Origin: Kitagawia praeruptora
Lineage: Eukaryota > Streptophyta > Magnoliopsida > Apiales > Apiaceae
DNA length: 64,000 bases
NCBI GenBank assembly: GCA_037693485.1
Contig: CM075348.1
Coordinates: 129,343,609 to 129,407,608, forward strand
Direction of reading: 5' to 3'
Positions 24,301 through 35,608 of this stretch are shown here, in pieces. A program made the position numbers and the translations under genes. Positions within the stretch are counted from its first letter, which is position 1, and the number at the start of each line of letters is the position of its first letter. Below the pieces are notes generated by a model that worked only from the letters and a program-made list of their open reading frames with translations, was not told the origin of the DNA and did no database searches.

Positions 24301-26543
24301 AGATGAATATAGACAAATAGATAAGCTTTTATTTTTTGCACTTGGACTACTATTACCCTAAGGTTATCTCTGGAAATACATGCAAATTGAACTCATAATA
24401 TATATGGATCAGTTACCTCTTTATGAACCCAAAGTTGTCTTTCATAACTTTCTTCCTAATATCACGTAAACTGAAATACTGCTGTTCTTTTCTTGCTCTA
24501 TCTTTCATTACTGGTACCTAATTGTTATGTGTTGTTAAACCTGTGGGTTTTTTTTTTGTGTATGGTGTACTTGAATTTACAAGCTATTGCTCAATGTAAT
24601 GTGTTGTTCAATTGAATTGCCAGTGGACCATGTGTATCGTACCTACTTCGCAAGCGTGCTCTTTACAATGATATGTCGAGGTAACTGAACAATTCTATAT
24701 CCTATCAAAGCACATGTTAAGGCTAACTTCCCAGTAAATAAGTTGCTTCTTGTTCGCTGTAGATACGTGTGCTGTGCTGGTTATATGCCCTGCAGTGGTC
24801 GGTGCGGTGAAAGTAAATGCCCTGAGTTTTGCCTTGGCACTGAGGTATAATAATACCTTGCTTGAGATTTTGATCAAGAGCAATTATACCCTGTGTATAT
24901 TTTCTTTCTTTCTTTGTTTATATATCTGAAGACGCTCCAAGAGTTGTGACTCATCTGCTTCTATTCACATGGTGTTGCTGACCAATGATAATTATAAGGA
25001 AAAAACATCTTACTAGTTAACAAGTACCAGATAGTCCAAATGTTGAAAATCGTTTTAATGCCCTCATAAGTGTTTATTGTATTTGATTTATGAGTGTTCA
25101 CAATGCTAACAGAAATGAAGCATGATAGTATGAATGTATTTGTAATTTTTTTTTTTTGCAGTTGTAAAATTAAACTAAGGTGCCTATGTGTCTTCCAAAT
25201 TCTAAAATTTGTATGCATTGTAAGGTCCCTGGATTACTTGGTTTTTGCAATTCTAAACTACCTATGCCTTTATTTTTTTTCCAAAAAAAAAGGCATAGGT
25301 AGTTTAGAATTGCAAAAACATAAAAACTGCCTATGCCTTGTTATCTGCATCTATTATTTTGTATCTCTTTATAGAGTTACGAACATATATAGAACCCCTT
25401 AGTGTTTTAAAAGTTTATGACAGTTTTTTTTTATTAGCGCTCCACTTTGGATGTCATATTGCTTATAGTTGAGACTTGGGTTGTGAACGAACCGTACAGC
25501 ACTTTCTCTTATCGAACTTCAGCAATTTAGAACCGAAAATTTTGTTAATGCACTGAACAATGTCGTATAATATTATCAAATGTATTTCCTTGTACAAACT
25601 GGAGATAGATAACATATGGAACCGAGGTTTTCAAGTTCGAACTGACGCCGGGCTCGAACTTTTAACGACAAGTTCGGTTCGCTTACTACCAGATTTGTAA
25701 ACAAACTGAACTTTTTGTTGTCAAACTCAAGAAATTATTTAAAGAACCGAACAACGTATTTTCTTGTCCTAACTCGAGTTTGATAAGATATCGAACCGAG
25801 CTTTTCGTTTTCAACTTCGAATTGAGCCGAATATAAACTTCTATCCGAAAGTTCGGTTTGATTACAGCCCAATTAGTAACGAACTGATCTATCTATTATC
25901 TAACTTGAGCAATTTCTTAACGAACCGAACAGTAGTTGATAATATTGTCTAACATATTTGCTTGCCCGAACTCGAGTTCGATAAATATTTTGAAGCGAGC
26001 TTATCAAGTTCCTACCATGCCAAACTCGAACATCTTATCTAACAATTCGGTTCCTTTGCACCCTAGTTGGGACTGTCAAATTATGGTGGTAGTACTTAAA
26101 TTGTGGGAACGGAAAATACTAAATAATGTAAATTTGATAGAAAGATATAGAGTATTTCTGTTCTCCTAAAACTATCTGCTATCGAAACCTTTTTGGTTCA
26201 GATTGTGGAGTACCTAGTTATTCTGGCTTTAGTGAAGATTCCGATCAAATGTAGAGGAGGCTGATTTTAATCCCCGGTTATGTTGGATCCGACTAACTGA
26301 GTGAATTATATTTCACTTTGTGGAGCTTATATGGAATATTAATTATTAATCGATTATCTCCCAAATTTTCAGGTCATCTGTTGTTTTGGAAATTCAGTAG
26401 CTTCAACTCGCTTTCTTCTGCAAGATGAGTTTAACATACAGACGACGAAATGTGATAATTGCATCATTGTAATCTCTCTCTCTCTCTCTCTCTCTCTCCT
26501 CTCTCCTCTCTCTCTCTCTCTCTCTCCCCCTCTCTCTCTCCTC

Positions 26544-26596
<53 letters not shown>

Positions 26597-28280
26597 TTTC
26601 TCTCTCCCTCCCTCTCTCTCTCTCTCTCATAAGAGAGAAGCACTAATATATGTTTACATGGTAAAATGGATCTCTTTCAAATGTTCAAATGCAGGGTTTC
26701 ATGTTTTGCCTTCAACAAGTTGCATGCATATTTTCCATTGTTGCAATGATAGTTGGAAGTGATGAACTTTCAGAGGCCTCACAGTTACTGAACTGTTTGG
26801 CTGATGTGGTCTACTGCACGTATGTTCTCTTTCCTCACTCCATAGGATTTTGCCCATAATCCCTGCTCCGAATTTTTTTTTTGGGGGGGGGGGGGGGGAG
26901 CCAGATGAAATGGAAGATGTGCTTCTACTGTTTTATTTAGCTGGGAAGCAGAAATGAAGGAAATTACCTTCACTTTTACTTCAAATGTGGGATGATGAAC
27001 GAGAAGTAAACTAGTGAATTGAATGACAGCTTTTTAAGATACTTTTGCTAATCCATAGTATAACCATTTTATTTATATTGATGATCTCCATTTTCATCCA
27101 TATCCTGATTGTCAGGAACTGCCCTGACTACTAGTAGTATTATCCTGTTATGTAGTATAATGTGTTGTAATATAGTGTGCTGCTGTGCTACAGAGTATAA
27201 AAGTGGGGTTGTTAGTAGTATTAAGGGTACTATAGTCATTTCCTGTATTTTAAATGTTGCAAGTGGGGAGCAAGTGGCAATCCTCTATAAATAGACATGT
27301 AATGTTTGAAGAACAGTTATGCATTATGAAATAACAGAAAGGGAACTTTGTTCCACCTCTCTCTTCTCCCTATCTGACTCTCTCTCTCTCTCTAGGGTTC
27401 TCTCTCTCTAACAACCCTTTCTTTCTCTGCAAGCTTTGCTTGTTTTCTGCTATCTCTCTTCTCTTCTAACTCAAATCTCTCTCTAAACTCTGTCTCTATC
27501 TCATTTCTGCTCTGAATCTCTCTGTTTCTCTTCTGATTTCTCTCTATTCTCTGCTATAATCACTGATTCTAGCTGTTATCTTACATTTTCTGCACTTGTA
27601 AACCAGAAAATACCAAAAATATACATAAAAACAAGTCATGAACTCACTAGTTCCTGACACTGATTAAGTACATTGTCTTCTTTCTGTCAAAACCTGGGAT
27701 CACACTAGTGAGAGTTATTTTATTTTACTTCCCTCTACTTTATCTGCTTGCGTTTCTAAAAAAGGTTGGGGGCAAAGACTTAAAAGTACTAACTGTATTT
27801 TTATTCTCTTTTTTGCAGGGTGTGCGCTTGTATGCAGGTATGTAGATGTACTCTCTTGTTCTTCGGAAAATTTTTAAAATACAAATTCTCAAACTCTGCT
27901 TAAAAGACTATAAAAAAAATACAAATGTTGCTGGTAACATTGTTGCTGCTGTGCAATTCATCATAGCTTATCTATTTTCTTGTGGAATATTGCAGACACA
28001 ACACAAGATTGAAATGGATAAGCGAGATGGTGTGTTTGGTACACAGCCAATGGCAGTCCCCCCTGGTCAGCAGATGTCTCGGCTTGATCAGCCATATCCT
28101 CCCACTGTAGGATATCCTCCTCCACAGCCCTATGGGCAACCACAACCTTATGGCTATCCACCTCCCCAAGCTCAGCCTTATCCACCCGCAGGTTATCCTC
28201 CACAGGGCTATCCTCCCACAGGTTATCCTCCCGCAGGTTATCCTCCACAGGGCTATCCAGCTTCTGGCTATCCGAAGTGA
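21148..28280 (+). CDS. PLAC8-like Cys-rich protein with Pro/Tyr-rich tail, 8 exons
   Basis: Exons: 21148-21247, 21393-21414, 24624-24680, 24763-24844, 26373-26468, 26695-26819, 27819-27837, 27996-28280. These join in frame (786 nt, 261 aa) with GT-AG sites. The protein has a Cys-rich core (about residues 34-87) with YCC...CGPC, YVCCAGYMPCSGRCG and CPEFC, a hydrophobic stretch GFMFCLQQVACIFSIVAMIVG (about 120-140), another Cys cluster (YCTVCACM), then a cytosolic-looking tail of GYPPQ/GYPPA/GYPPT repeats (about 200-261). This matches a conserved plant family annotated as PLAC8-motif proteins; members are usually membrane-associated, but the biochemical role of this branch is not known to me. 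Intron 2 (3.2 kb), intron 4 (1.5 kb) and intron 6 (1.0 kb) are expanded by repeats and mobile elements. Confidence 0.85.
21289..21345. repeat. CT microsatellite in intron 1 of the PLAC8-like gene
   Basis: A pyrimidine run of mainly (CT)n with short C runs, just downstream of the exon 1 donor at 21248. Confidence 0.95.
22044..22303. mobile_element. Stowaway MITE, family A, in intron 2
   Basis: Ends CTCTCCCTCCGTC and GGGACAGAGGGAG, flanked by TA. The interior closely matches the copy at 17514-17772, in the same orientation. Confidence 0.9.
22770..22900 (+). mobile_element. tRNA-derived SINE (copy 2) in intron 2
   Basis: Order of motifs: CAACACCTTAAGGTTTTA, GTTACTTAACATGG (A-box-like), TGTCAGAGCTC, GGTTCGAGTCC (B box), CCCACCCCC. 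The same architecture as the reversed copy at 16515-16645. Ends are approximate. Confidence 0.65.
22920..24038 (-). mobile_element. degenerate LTR retroelement relic in intron 2
   Basis: Two diverged direct repeats (about 22920-23177 and 23830-24038) share ACATAATTAGTTCCACCAAA and TGTGTTAATTACGTTTCCTAA. Between them, on the minus strand, are a Gypsy-type gag piece (23563-23856), a partial zinc knuckle (CFRCDEKYG at about 23350) and directly the end of a pol frame (FNLEDKV, about 23205), so most of pol is deleted. A possible TSD GAACA flanks 22969-24038, but the left repeat runs past it, so I do not rely on it. Confidence 0.65.
25241..25319. repeat. perfect 30-bp inverted repeat (hairpin) in intron 4
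   Basis: Left arm 25241-25270 (GTTTTTGCAATTCTAAACTA...) and right arm 25290-25319 are exact reverse complements. The spacer is T-rich then A-rich and nearly extends the stem to the centre. A third partial copy (CTGCCTATGCCTT) follows at about 25328. It is inside the transcribed PLAC8-like gene. Confidence 0.95.
25460..26060. repeat. diverged tandem array of about 190-bp units in intron 4
   Basis: Three consecutive diverged units, each with a CGAACTCGAGTTCGATAA-like segment, a GAACCGAGCTTTTCAAGTTC-like segment and AAGTTCGGTT. No coding potential is evident. Confidence 0.7.
26470..26628. repeat. CT microsatellite in intron 5
   Basis: About 160 bp of almost pure (CT)n with CC and TT interruptions, starting right at the donor of exon 5 (26469). 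A reading frame through it on the other strand is only Arg/Glu repeats and is not a gene. Confidence 0.95.
27110..27659 (+). mobile_element. solo LTR in intron 6 of the PLAC8-like gene
   Basis: 550 bp. It starts TGTCAGGAACT and ends AGTTCCTGACA (11-bp inverted ends, TG...CA), and is flanked by the perfect 5-bp TSD CTGAT (27105-27109 and 27660-27664). It contains TATAAATA at 27286-27293 followed by CT-rich leader-like DNA. There is no internal region or second LTR, so it was left by LTR-LTR recombination. It lies in the sense orientation of the host gene. Confidence 0.9.
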
Positions 28281-29254
28281 TCATATAATGGTTATATGTA
28301 AATCATGTGTTTTTTGAACTGGAATTGTTCTCAATGAGAAGAGTAACCAATGGTTGTACCTGTACTTCCAGTATTTGTGCATTGAAGATTTAGTGTGTAC
28401 ACTGAACATTGATTCTTTGTGATTTACATCTTTCCATTTGAGGTCATATGGTCCAGAATTTTTGGTATTCATCCTTCCTTTTATCGTTTCTGATTTTGAA
28501 CATATATCATGTGTAGATGGCATGTATTGACTTATTATCCGTATAACATCTGATTCTTCAGTAAGAGCTAGTCAAATTTCGAAACATGGCTGCTACTTTC
28601 TGTTGATGATTTTGGGTGGATGAGGAGAGTATGGAGAGGCCTGGACATGCATTTAATTGAGGATTCCGTTAGTAATACTATTCTGACTCTTTTTGGCCTG
28701 GCAGCAGAAATTTTCTTGGTTTGATTAAATTCTGAATTACAGTGAGGATTGTCCTTATATACAGATGCTTTGCTGGAGGGGGGCTTTCTTGAGATGAAAA
28801 GGCACCCAACGAGTTCAAATTACAACCGAGTATTCATGAATCTTGAAAATGGTGTTACAGGTGCTTCTCTAGTCATACTTGCATCCATCTGCTGCCAAAT
28901 GGATAGTCACTCTTATGCTACTTTATATATTACAAATGGTTTTTGTGCCTAACACACAGTATACTTGTCACATTAGGTTTGAATTTGTTACCAGTTACTC
29001 GGTGATTAGTGATTGACCTAACAATCATGAAACCGTTTATACATGTTTAATATGTTTCTTATTTGTGTTGTCCTTGTTATCTTGTTGATGTTTTGTAAGA
29101 TATAATATAGAGTTCAATTTTACATATAAGAGTATATGTCAAGAAGGTTAAAAGAATTTAGTTTAAGATATTTTGTTATGATTGTTGGCTAAAGTATCAG
29201 AATCTGATTTAATTTTTTCTTCTGATGTCACAATTCGAAAAAGCGATACTGATA
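28281..29254. other. 3' flank of the PLAC8-like gene
   Basis: The 3' UTR and intergenic sequence. Short frames here show no recognisable protein. Confidence 0.5.
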
Positions 29255-30539
29255 TGTCAAATTATACCTAACCGCAAGCGCACGGTATCTATTGTAGTAG
29301 ATATTAGCAAATACGGGTCGAATCCTCAGGGAGACAGTTTCAATTTCAATTCAATTGCTATCAATTGTTTCTAGTCACAACGATTGTTTGAGAATTTTAT
29401 TAACTACTAAAACAAATTTAACAAAGGTTTTAAATCAATTAATTAAGGGATCTAGGGTAATTCAGGTTCACCATGTTTACACCAAACAAATCACAAAAGT
29501 ATAGCTTTTCAATGGGATTAAGTAATTAAAGCAATGGTTAATCTTTCTCAAGCATTAACAGTTAATCTTTTTCAAGCATTAACGCTCTCAGAATATCTAA
29601 TGATGTTCTCACACTCACCTTCAATTCTGCTAATTGTATGTAAGCCTCTAGTAGTAAAATCTCTCGATCTATTACTCCTATTGCAATCGATTAATCCGTG
29701 ATATTGCGCAATTACACAAATTAAGAATTAGAACATATCAATCAGAATTACTCTTTACCCATCAATCTACTAATCAAATTAAACCCAAATCATGGTGCAA
29801 ACATGGCTCCCCTTAATACCCTAGAATTAAACTACTCACTCATGGTAGAATAAAAACTAATAAGAATAATCAAGAAAGCCATAATAAACATGTAATAATA
29901 AACAAGATGAGATAAAGAGTACCTTAAACCTTTGAATAACGAAGAACAATGAAGATCCAAATTAAACTAAGTGCTTACAAAAGAAGAGATGAAGAGAGAA
30001 AAACCAAAACCCTAACCTATGTAAAAAAAAAATACGTCCCCCTTCTCTATCCCTCTTTTCACGTTTTTATAATAAAATCCCCCAATAAAATCTGATCTCT
30101 ATCTTCTAATAAAAGTATTTTTAATATCCTAATCAATTTACAAAAAGATATCCATAATTAAATAGGATTTTCTTGTAAAATTCGTCACTAATTTTGCTCC
30201 TCTGTTTCTGGGCTCTTCCAGTTGGATTTTGCTTATTGGACCACCTCTGAATTAAAGATAATTCCCTAAGCTTCGCGTGGACAGTAAGATCGTCAAATTC
30301 TGACTTCTGGAACTCAAGATATGACCAAAACAGTATAGAACAGCCCGTGTAGCCCAATAATACGAATTTTCTCCTATTTTATCTCCAAAATAGCTCTTTT
30401 TGCTCTAAATCCTTTCAAGTTATGAATTCTTTATTTCCTACAATAAAACAATAAAATCTATTAAATAAAAATCCAAATCAATGCAAAACACAATAAATAT
30501 GAGAATAAACTAAAATATATATAAAAATATACTCTATCA
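29255..30539. mobile_element. coding-less element with TG...CA ends
   Basis: Starts TGTCAAATTATACC (followed by ACCGCAAGCGCACGG and GTCGAATCCTCAGGGAGAC) and ends ATACTCTATCA. It is flanked by GATA on both sides (29251-29254 and 30540-30543). It has no internal LTRs and no coding. Blocks with this signature recur widely in plant genomes; I cannot assign a superfamily. Confidence 0.55.
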
Positions 30540-30543
30540 GATA

Positions 30544-31471
30544 CAAGTATTACGCTCAAGGAAGAGAAAAGAAAACCCAATGGAAAATGTGGTCAGAAAT
30601 TTGTAGTATTTGGACCACAATGATATGGATTTTCTTCACGCACAAGGGTTCGAGATTAACTTAATTGAAAAGTTTCCAAAATCATCACCAACTTCTCTTC
30701 TTTTTTCCATTGCAACATATGCTACTTTTTCAACTTCTAATAAATAAAAACGAAGGAGGAAGGGTGACTTCCTCTTCCTCTGACGCGCGGATCAAATGCA
30801 TCAGAGATTTAGATGGTGATGGTGTTATGTCAAGAACACCAAATGCATTTCTGACGTGCGTATCAGGGCTGCTGTGCATCAAGTATTTCGAAAGAAACAT
30901 TTGAATCTCGTCCATTGTAAGTGGTCTATTACAATCACCTGTCGCTCTATTATCAGGTCAGATAAATTTTTTGGTTGTTATATCCATTGGCTATTGATGT
31001 TATTTGGTAGACCAGTTTGTTGGTCATTAGCTTCAGCTTTGCATGTTTGTGCAGTTTGTATGACTTTCCAAGACTGATAGGCAGTTTCCCGTTATCTTGG
31101 TACACCAAATTTTGCAGACCTTTTATTTTCATTTATTCTAGTAATGTCCCTTACCAGGAGATTGGAGAATTGAGGCCCCTTATCATGTGACAAGTAAAGA
31201 AATTTTCTCTACTTCTTTGGGAACTCTTTTATTCGAACACTGTTTTTGGTTGAGGACGGGATACTAATTCACCCCGTTCACTCAGAAGCATAGTTGGGAA
31301 AAATATTTTCAGTTGTGGAAACTATTCCATATTTCTATTGCTCTTTCAAACTATATACATGGCCAGTCAAGTAGCTTGACATTTCACAAACATATTATCG
31401 GTTTCAAGTGCCCAACAACTTTCTGATACCTCATGGTGTATTTGTGCAACTATAAGCTGGTTTCCTATCAG
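30544..31471. other. intergenic, nothing recognised
   Basis: Intergenic or 3' UTR of the minus-strand PGM-like gene. Short frames on both strands do not resemble proteins. Confidence 0.5.
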
Positions 31472-33707
31472 TTATTTCACGACTGGTATGTTTTCTTCCT
31501 CTTCGAAGTGGGTGAAGAAAGAGGGCCCTGTCGTTAAGCTATCGTAATTTAGCTCACCTGGTTTTGCTATTTTCTGCCTTCACATTCCACGTCAAACAAC
31601 ACAGTAGTTAGCAAAAAGAGGTAGAATACAAAAGTAAGCTGTTTGATGAGGCTGTTAAGATTAGTGCACGGAAATTTTCTTACCATTCCTGGTCAGTTAA
31701 CATTTCTTCTGTCAAGCCAAACTCCCGTAGCTCCTCTTTCGTATGATGCATTAATAAGCTGTACCTGTTGTATATAACTTGTAATGTGAATAATTATAGT
31801 ATTACAACTCATTCAGAATCTCGTAGACAATATCTTGTTCTCAAGCATACGAAAACACAAGCTAAAATTCGATTTAAACTAAGTACAACTCAAGCATATG
31901 TATGTAGCACAACTGCACAAGTATCATGTAAACTATTGAGTTCAAGTCTGAAATTTAAGTTTTGTAGACTGCAAATATGAGTTAAGACTTGAGAGTCTTG
32001 TCTGACAAAAAAAAAATACTTAAAGAGGCTTGACTTTCCTTATTTTTGCCTTATAAGGAGACTGACTTTAATTTCTATCATTGTAGCCTAGTGGTTGCCC
32101 TCTTCTCTTTGGTAACAAGAGGTCGAGGGTTTGACATTTTAGCCATAGTACATGCATGTGTATGTGAGTATTTTTATGTGGTTGACCATTACCAAATAAA
32201 GGAAGAGTGAGTATTTTTAAATCTCATCTTCACTAGTCGAAGTTTTTTGCACGAATCATTTTGGTATGCATATCAGGCTCTAGCAGAATTTCCCTGCAAC
32301 GTTGCAGAAGTTTGGACTTCGCGAACCAGGTAGACACTCATGTACTCACTTCTAGTTTGTTTCAGGCATTTTAAAGCACAACTCCTTCTGTAGTTATAAC
32401 ACTCATCCTCTTAGGTAATTTGCTCTGCTACACTCGTAACATTATTTTATTTACCGTCCAATTTATGAGTTACGAATTATAATGCTGTTTTTATCACAAT
32501 GCAAAATATGGTATCTTTCATAGATAAGTAAAATATGGTATGTTACTTTTTCTGAAACTGCATACCACATGAGAGTATGTCACAGACTAGTATAACCCAA
32601 TCTCTCATGAGAATGTTGTGTTTATGAACAGAGGGAATTATAGACGAAAATGTACCTTCCACCATAACCTCTTTCCATCACCATTATGCTTCCATTGTTC
32701 ATATTATGTAGTCCTTCGAATTGCTTCACTGTCCATTTGTACCACCTCATTAAGAACACTCTCAATGTTAAACCATGTGATACTATTACCAGGTTCATGT
32801 TTGGACTCTGTTCACCAGGTGGCTGAAAGCGTCCCACATCAATGTCGCTTTTCAACGTTTCTCTGAATCCTGCAGCTCTAAGTAAGGTTCTTTCAGTCAT
32901 AGTTCTATTAGTGCATATACTCTGCTTTAACACCATCCAGATTCAAAATAACCAAGCAATTACTCAATCATACCCGTTATTCTATCGTAAACATCTGCTG
33001 CTGATTCTCCATTAGGAAAGCGATAGAAGAAACGTCCGTAGAGGTGCCTAGCAGCTTTTTGAATTTTCATTTGTTCGCTGTCCTGGAAGTTTCCTGCATA
33101 GCAGACAAGGGTTAACGGTCTGAAAAAAGGTTCAGTAAAAGAAGTGGAAATTTTGGCAAATTAAGCAAAAACAATTATTAGAATATCAACATTTCGGCAA
33201 ACCTAACATACCAAAATCTTGCTCTCGCAAACGAGGCTCTTCTCTTAGGCCAACTATCCTTGATCTTCCAAAAGCCTTGCCAACATTTCGTAGTGTTTCC
33301 CTTGCTCTCCTATATGGAGACACATAAAAGTACACTTTCCAATCATCTGCCTCGTCTTTCTCAATCATCTCCTTAATCATTTGTCCGCACTTTGCAGCCT
33401 CACTCAGTCCTTTCTCAGTTAATGCAATGTTAGGATCTGCCACTCTCGTGTAAGCACCCTCATCCACGTTCCCTTCACTCTGTCCATGTCGAACTAAAAT
33501 GATCCTACGTGGCCGAGGTGGCCTAATAGTATTTGAATTCTGAAGTACATTATTGTATTGATTAGAAAAACTAGGCAGCCCATTAGTGTCAGCAAGATCA
33601 TGGCTAGTATCGTCGCAGCTACATCGGATTGAAGAGGTTGAAGTATGAAGCTTTTGGTGTAATACTGGAGTGGAGGCTTGAAAAAATGTGGAAGATAAGG
33701 TTGACAT
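31472..33707 (-). CDS. phosphoglycerate-mutase-like (histidine phosphatase) protein, 5 exons
   Basis: Exons on the minus strand: 33707-33212, 33093-32974, 32869-32656, 31764-31684, 31577-31472; 1017 nt, 338 aa, all GT-AG. Histidine-phosphatase fold: phospho-acceptor LVRHGQSEGN (R73, H74), the YRRARET segment, LREQDFGNF, and the second catalytic His in IVSHGLTLR. The C-terminus ends PSFFTHF plus a short acidic tail. This matches the plant At74/At74H-type PGM-like proteins; their substrate is unclear and they are probably not glycolytic mutases. I chose the Met at 33707 because it begins a Ser/Thr-rich, transit-peptide-like leader; an in-frame Met at 33764 would add 19 mostly hydrophobic residues. 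A SINE-like block lies in intron 3. Confidence 0.88.
32083..32215 (+). mobile_element. tRNA-derived SINE-like sequence in an intron of the PGM-like gene
   Basis: TAGCCTAGTGGTTGCC resembles an A box and GTCGAGGGTTTGACAT a B box, about 45 bp apart, followed by TGTGTATGTGAG and an AT-rich tail. Inserted opposite to the gene. Ends and TSD not settled. Confidence 0.45.
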
Positions 33708-33764
33708 TATTAGGTAAAATAGTAGCCAAACATCAAAATTTAGAACCAAAGTTGTAGCAAGCAA

Positions 33765-34555
33765 GTCATTTTCATGTGAACTTGTGGTAGTTAAAACTCT
33801 TTTATGTACACTCCTTTGCTGCAGATCTTGTGGTCAAGTTACTTTGAGTAAATGCAACGGCGAGAACTAGATGGGCCTAATGCCATTAAAACAGAAATGT
33901 TGTGGTTCATCCTAGTCGGGGCATTTTATGGGCCTTGAATATTGATTGCCTATGTATATATACAGAATCATCAACGTTTGTGGCCCGTTTAGATATTTAC
34001 GTACTTGGCAGACAAATTGAGCAATTTCTGTAATGGTAAATCCTTAAATTATGCAAGTCGTTAACATTAGCACAGAATTTAGACTAGCAAATAACAATAT
34101 AAAGAAATTTTTAAAAAAATAGTAAATAAGTCCTGATATTCTAGCAATAATTTTTTTTAAAAAAGAAGCAAAGTTCTAATGCAATCTCATGGAAAAGAAA
34201 AAGGGATATATATCCGAAGAAAGTAATTAAACTTTAGCAAAAAAATTCTCCAAATATTTTACCAAATGACGTGGCATGATAAGTGGCGACTTTTAATTTA
34301 TGGGCGCATATGCATGCACGGGTCTCATATTATTATTAGGAAGGTTACCATTTATTCATGTGACGCACATCAATTTTTAGGAAAAAATTTGGGATAAATT
34401 TTAGGGTACATAGCATTTTCCTTAAACTTTTGCTACTCATTTAAAAGTAGTAATGGTATCTTCAAGATTTGGTTGCATGCAATTAGGCAATCAAGATTGC
34501 TGGAAGTTTCTACAGTACACCTCATTTGCCATCTCTTATCATTTTTCTATGTCAA
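33765..34555. other. divergent intergenic region between the PGM-like and WRKY genes
   Basis: About 0.8 kb serving as upstream region for both genes. AT-rich; no coding or repeat units recognised. Confidence 0.5.
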
Positions 34556-34563
34556 TATATAAG
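34556..34563 (+). promoter_or_regulatory. TATA box of the WRKY gene
   Basis: TATATAAG about 95 bp upstream of the ATG at 34658, a fitting distance for a plant core promoter with a short leader. Confidence 0.6.
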
Positions 34564-34657
34564 GTGGTTGCATATGTACTCATAGTTAAAAGTTAAAACC
34601 TACCTAGCTACAGCCTAGAGCATTCTCTCTGTTTTTTTTTTTTGAGTTAGTATAGTC

Positions 34658-35608
34658 ATGGACAGTTATCCGTGGGGTGAAACATATAACTATATTGATC
34701 TTGGTCTGTGGGGTGAATCATATAACTATGATTATCCTCCAACTTCGGGTTTCGATTATAATGGTTTACCTGATGAGGTTGATACTAATCATGGATTCCC
34801 GTTTATTTATCAAGACAATGATCATCTACTTGGCGGTTTTAATGATAGCTCTTCCATTAACCCTATAAGCGCTCCTGGACAAGCGTTTATCGATGATTTA
34901 ACTAGTAGCAGCTATGATGACGATGAACTAATGATTCTATCTGGACCTGATCAGGCCCCCTTTAAGCCCTTGGGTTCCCATTCTGTAAACTCCAATGAAG
35001 AAGATCAAAGCTTCTCTGATGTTGAAGTTGCACTACCCATGGCCAAGAAAGATACTAGTAATTCTACTCTGGAAAACCCTAGTACTCCTGTCTTTCCTGA
35101 TAACAGTAGTCTTGATTTATCAGATGCCAATCCTGATATGTCCTTTTTAAATACACATGGACAACTCGAAGATATTCCAAAGCAGGAATTTTTTGATGCA
35201 GCTGAGAAAAAAGCCTTGATAACTGACAAGGCCCAAGGCCTACCGAAACCATGTCTGAACAGAACTAGGAAATCCTCCAAGCCAAACGACAAACTGAATC
35301 AAGTGACGAAAGTTGTTAGTGCTGCAGAGTTGGAATCGGATCAGTGGGTATGGAAAAAGTACGGAACAAAGGAACTCAAACGCATAGGGCGTCCAAGACG
35401 TTACTACAGATGTCAACTTGCTAGTCTTGAATATGAGAAATGTGAAGCAAAGAGATATGTTAACGAAAGCTGTACTGTTCCAAATGCCTATGATGTCATT
35501 TACATTGGTCATCATAATCATAGTCCTCCCACTCACAGCAGTTATCCCACCAGGAAGAGAACAAGGTATGTTAGAATCAAGAAAGAGGAAGAGTGCTGGA
35601 GCAACTGA
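34658..35608 (+). CDS. divergent WRKY transcription factor, intronless
   Basis: Single 316-residue frame. The N-terminus is acidic and rich in Ser, Asp and Asn, with an internal echo (PWGETYNY / LWGESYNY at residues 5-24). The single WRKY domain is at about 226-288: DQWVWKKYGTKELKR replaces the usual WRKYGQK heptad (W232, K233, K234, Y235, G236, T237, K238). Zinc ligands are C252, C262, H286 and H288, giving C-X9-C-X23-H-X-H, longer between cysteines than the C-X4-5-C or C-X7-C of known groups. A basic TRKRTRYVRIKK segment follows. The frame crosses the WRKY-domain intron site without an intron. The X23-H-X-H spacing and the PRRYYRC context lean towards group II. The frame is open and has a TATA box, so expression is plausible; binding to a normal W-box is doubtful. 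Confidence 0.85.
   Translation: MDSYPWGETYNYIDLGLWGESYNYDYPPTSGFDYNGLPDEVDTNHGFPFIYQDNDHLLGGFNDSSSINPISAPGQAFIDDLTSSSYDDDELMILSGPDQAPFKPLGSHSVNSNEEDQSFSDVEVALPMAKKDTSNSTLENPSTPVFPDNSSLDLSDANPDMSFLNTHGQLEDIPKQEFFDAAEKKALITDKAQGLPKPCLNRTRKSSKPNDKLNQVTKVVSAAELESDQWVWKKYGTKELKRIGRPRRYYRCQLASLEYEKCEAKRYVNESCTVPNAYDVIYIGHHNHSPPTHSSYPTRKRTRYVRIKKEEECWSN

Noticed and set aside
26403..26630. Minus-strand frame of Arg/Glu repeats
   Set aside because: It is the translation of a CT microsatellite inside an intron.
27961..28284. Minus-strand frame opposite the Pro/Tyr-rich tail
   Set aside because: Shadow of the repetitive coding sequence of exon 8 on the other strand.
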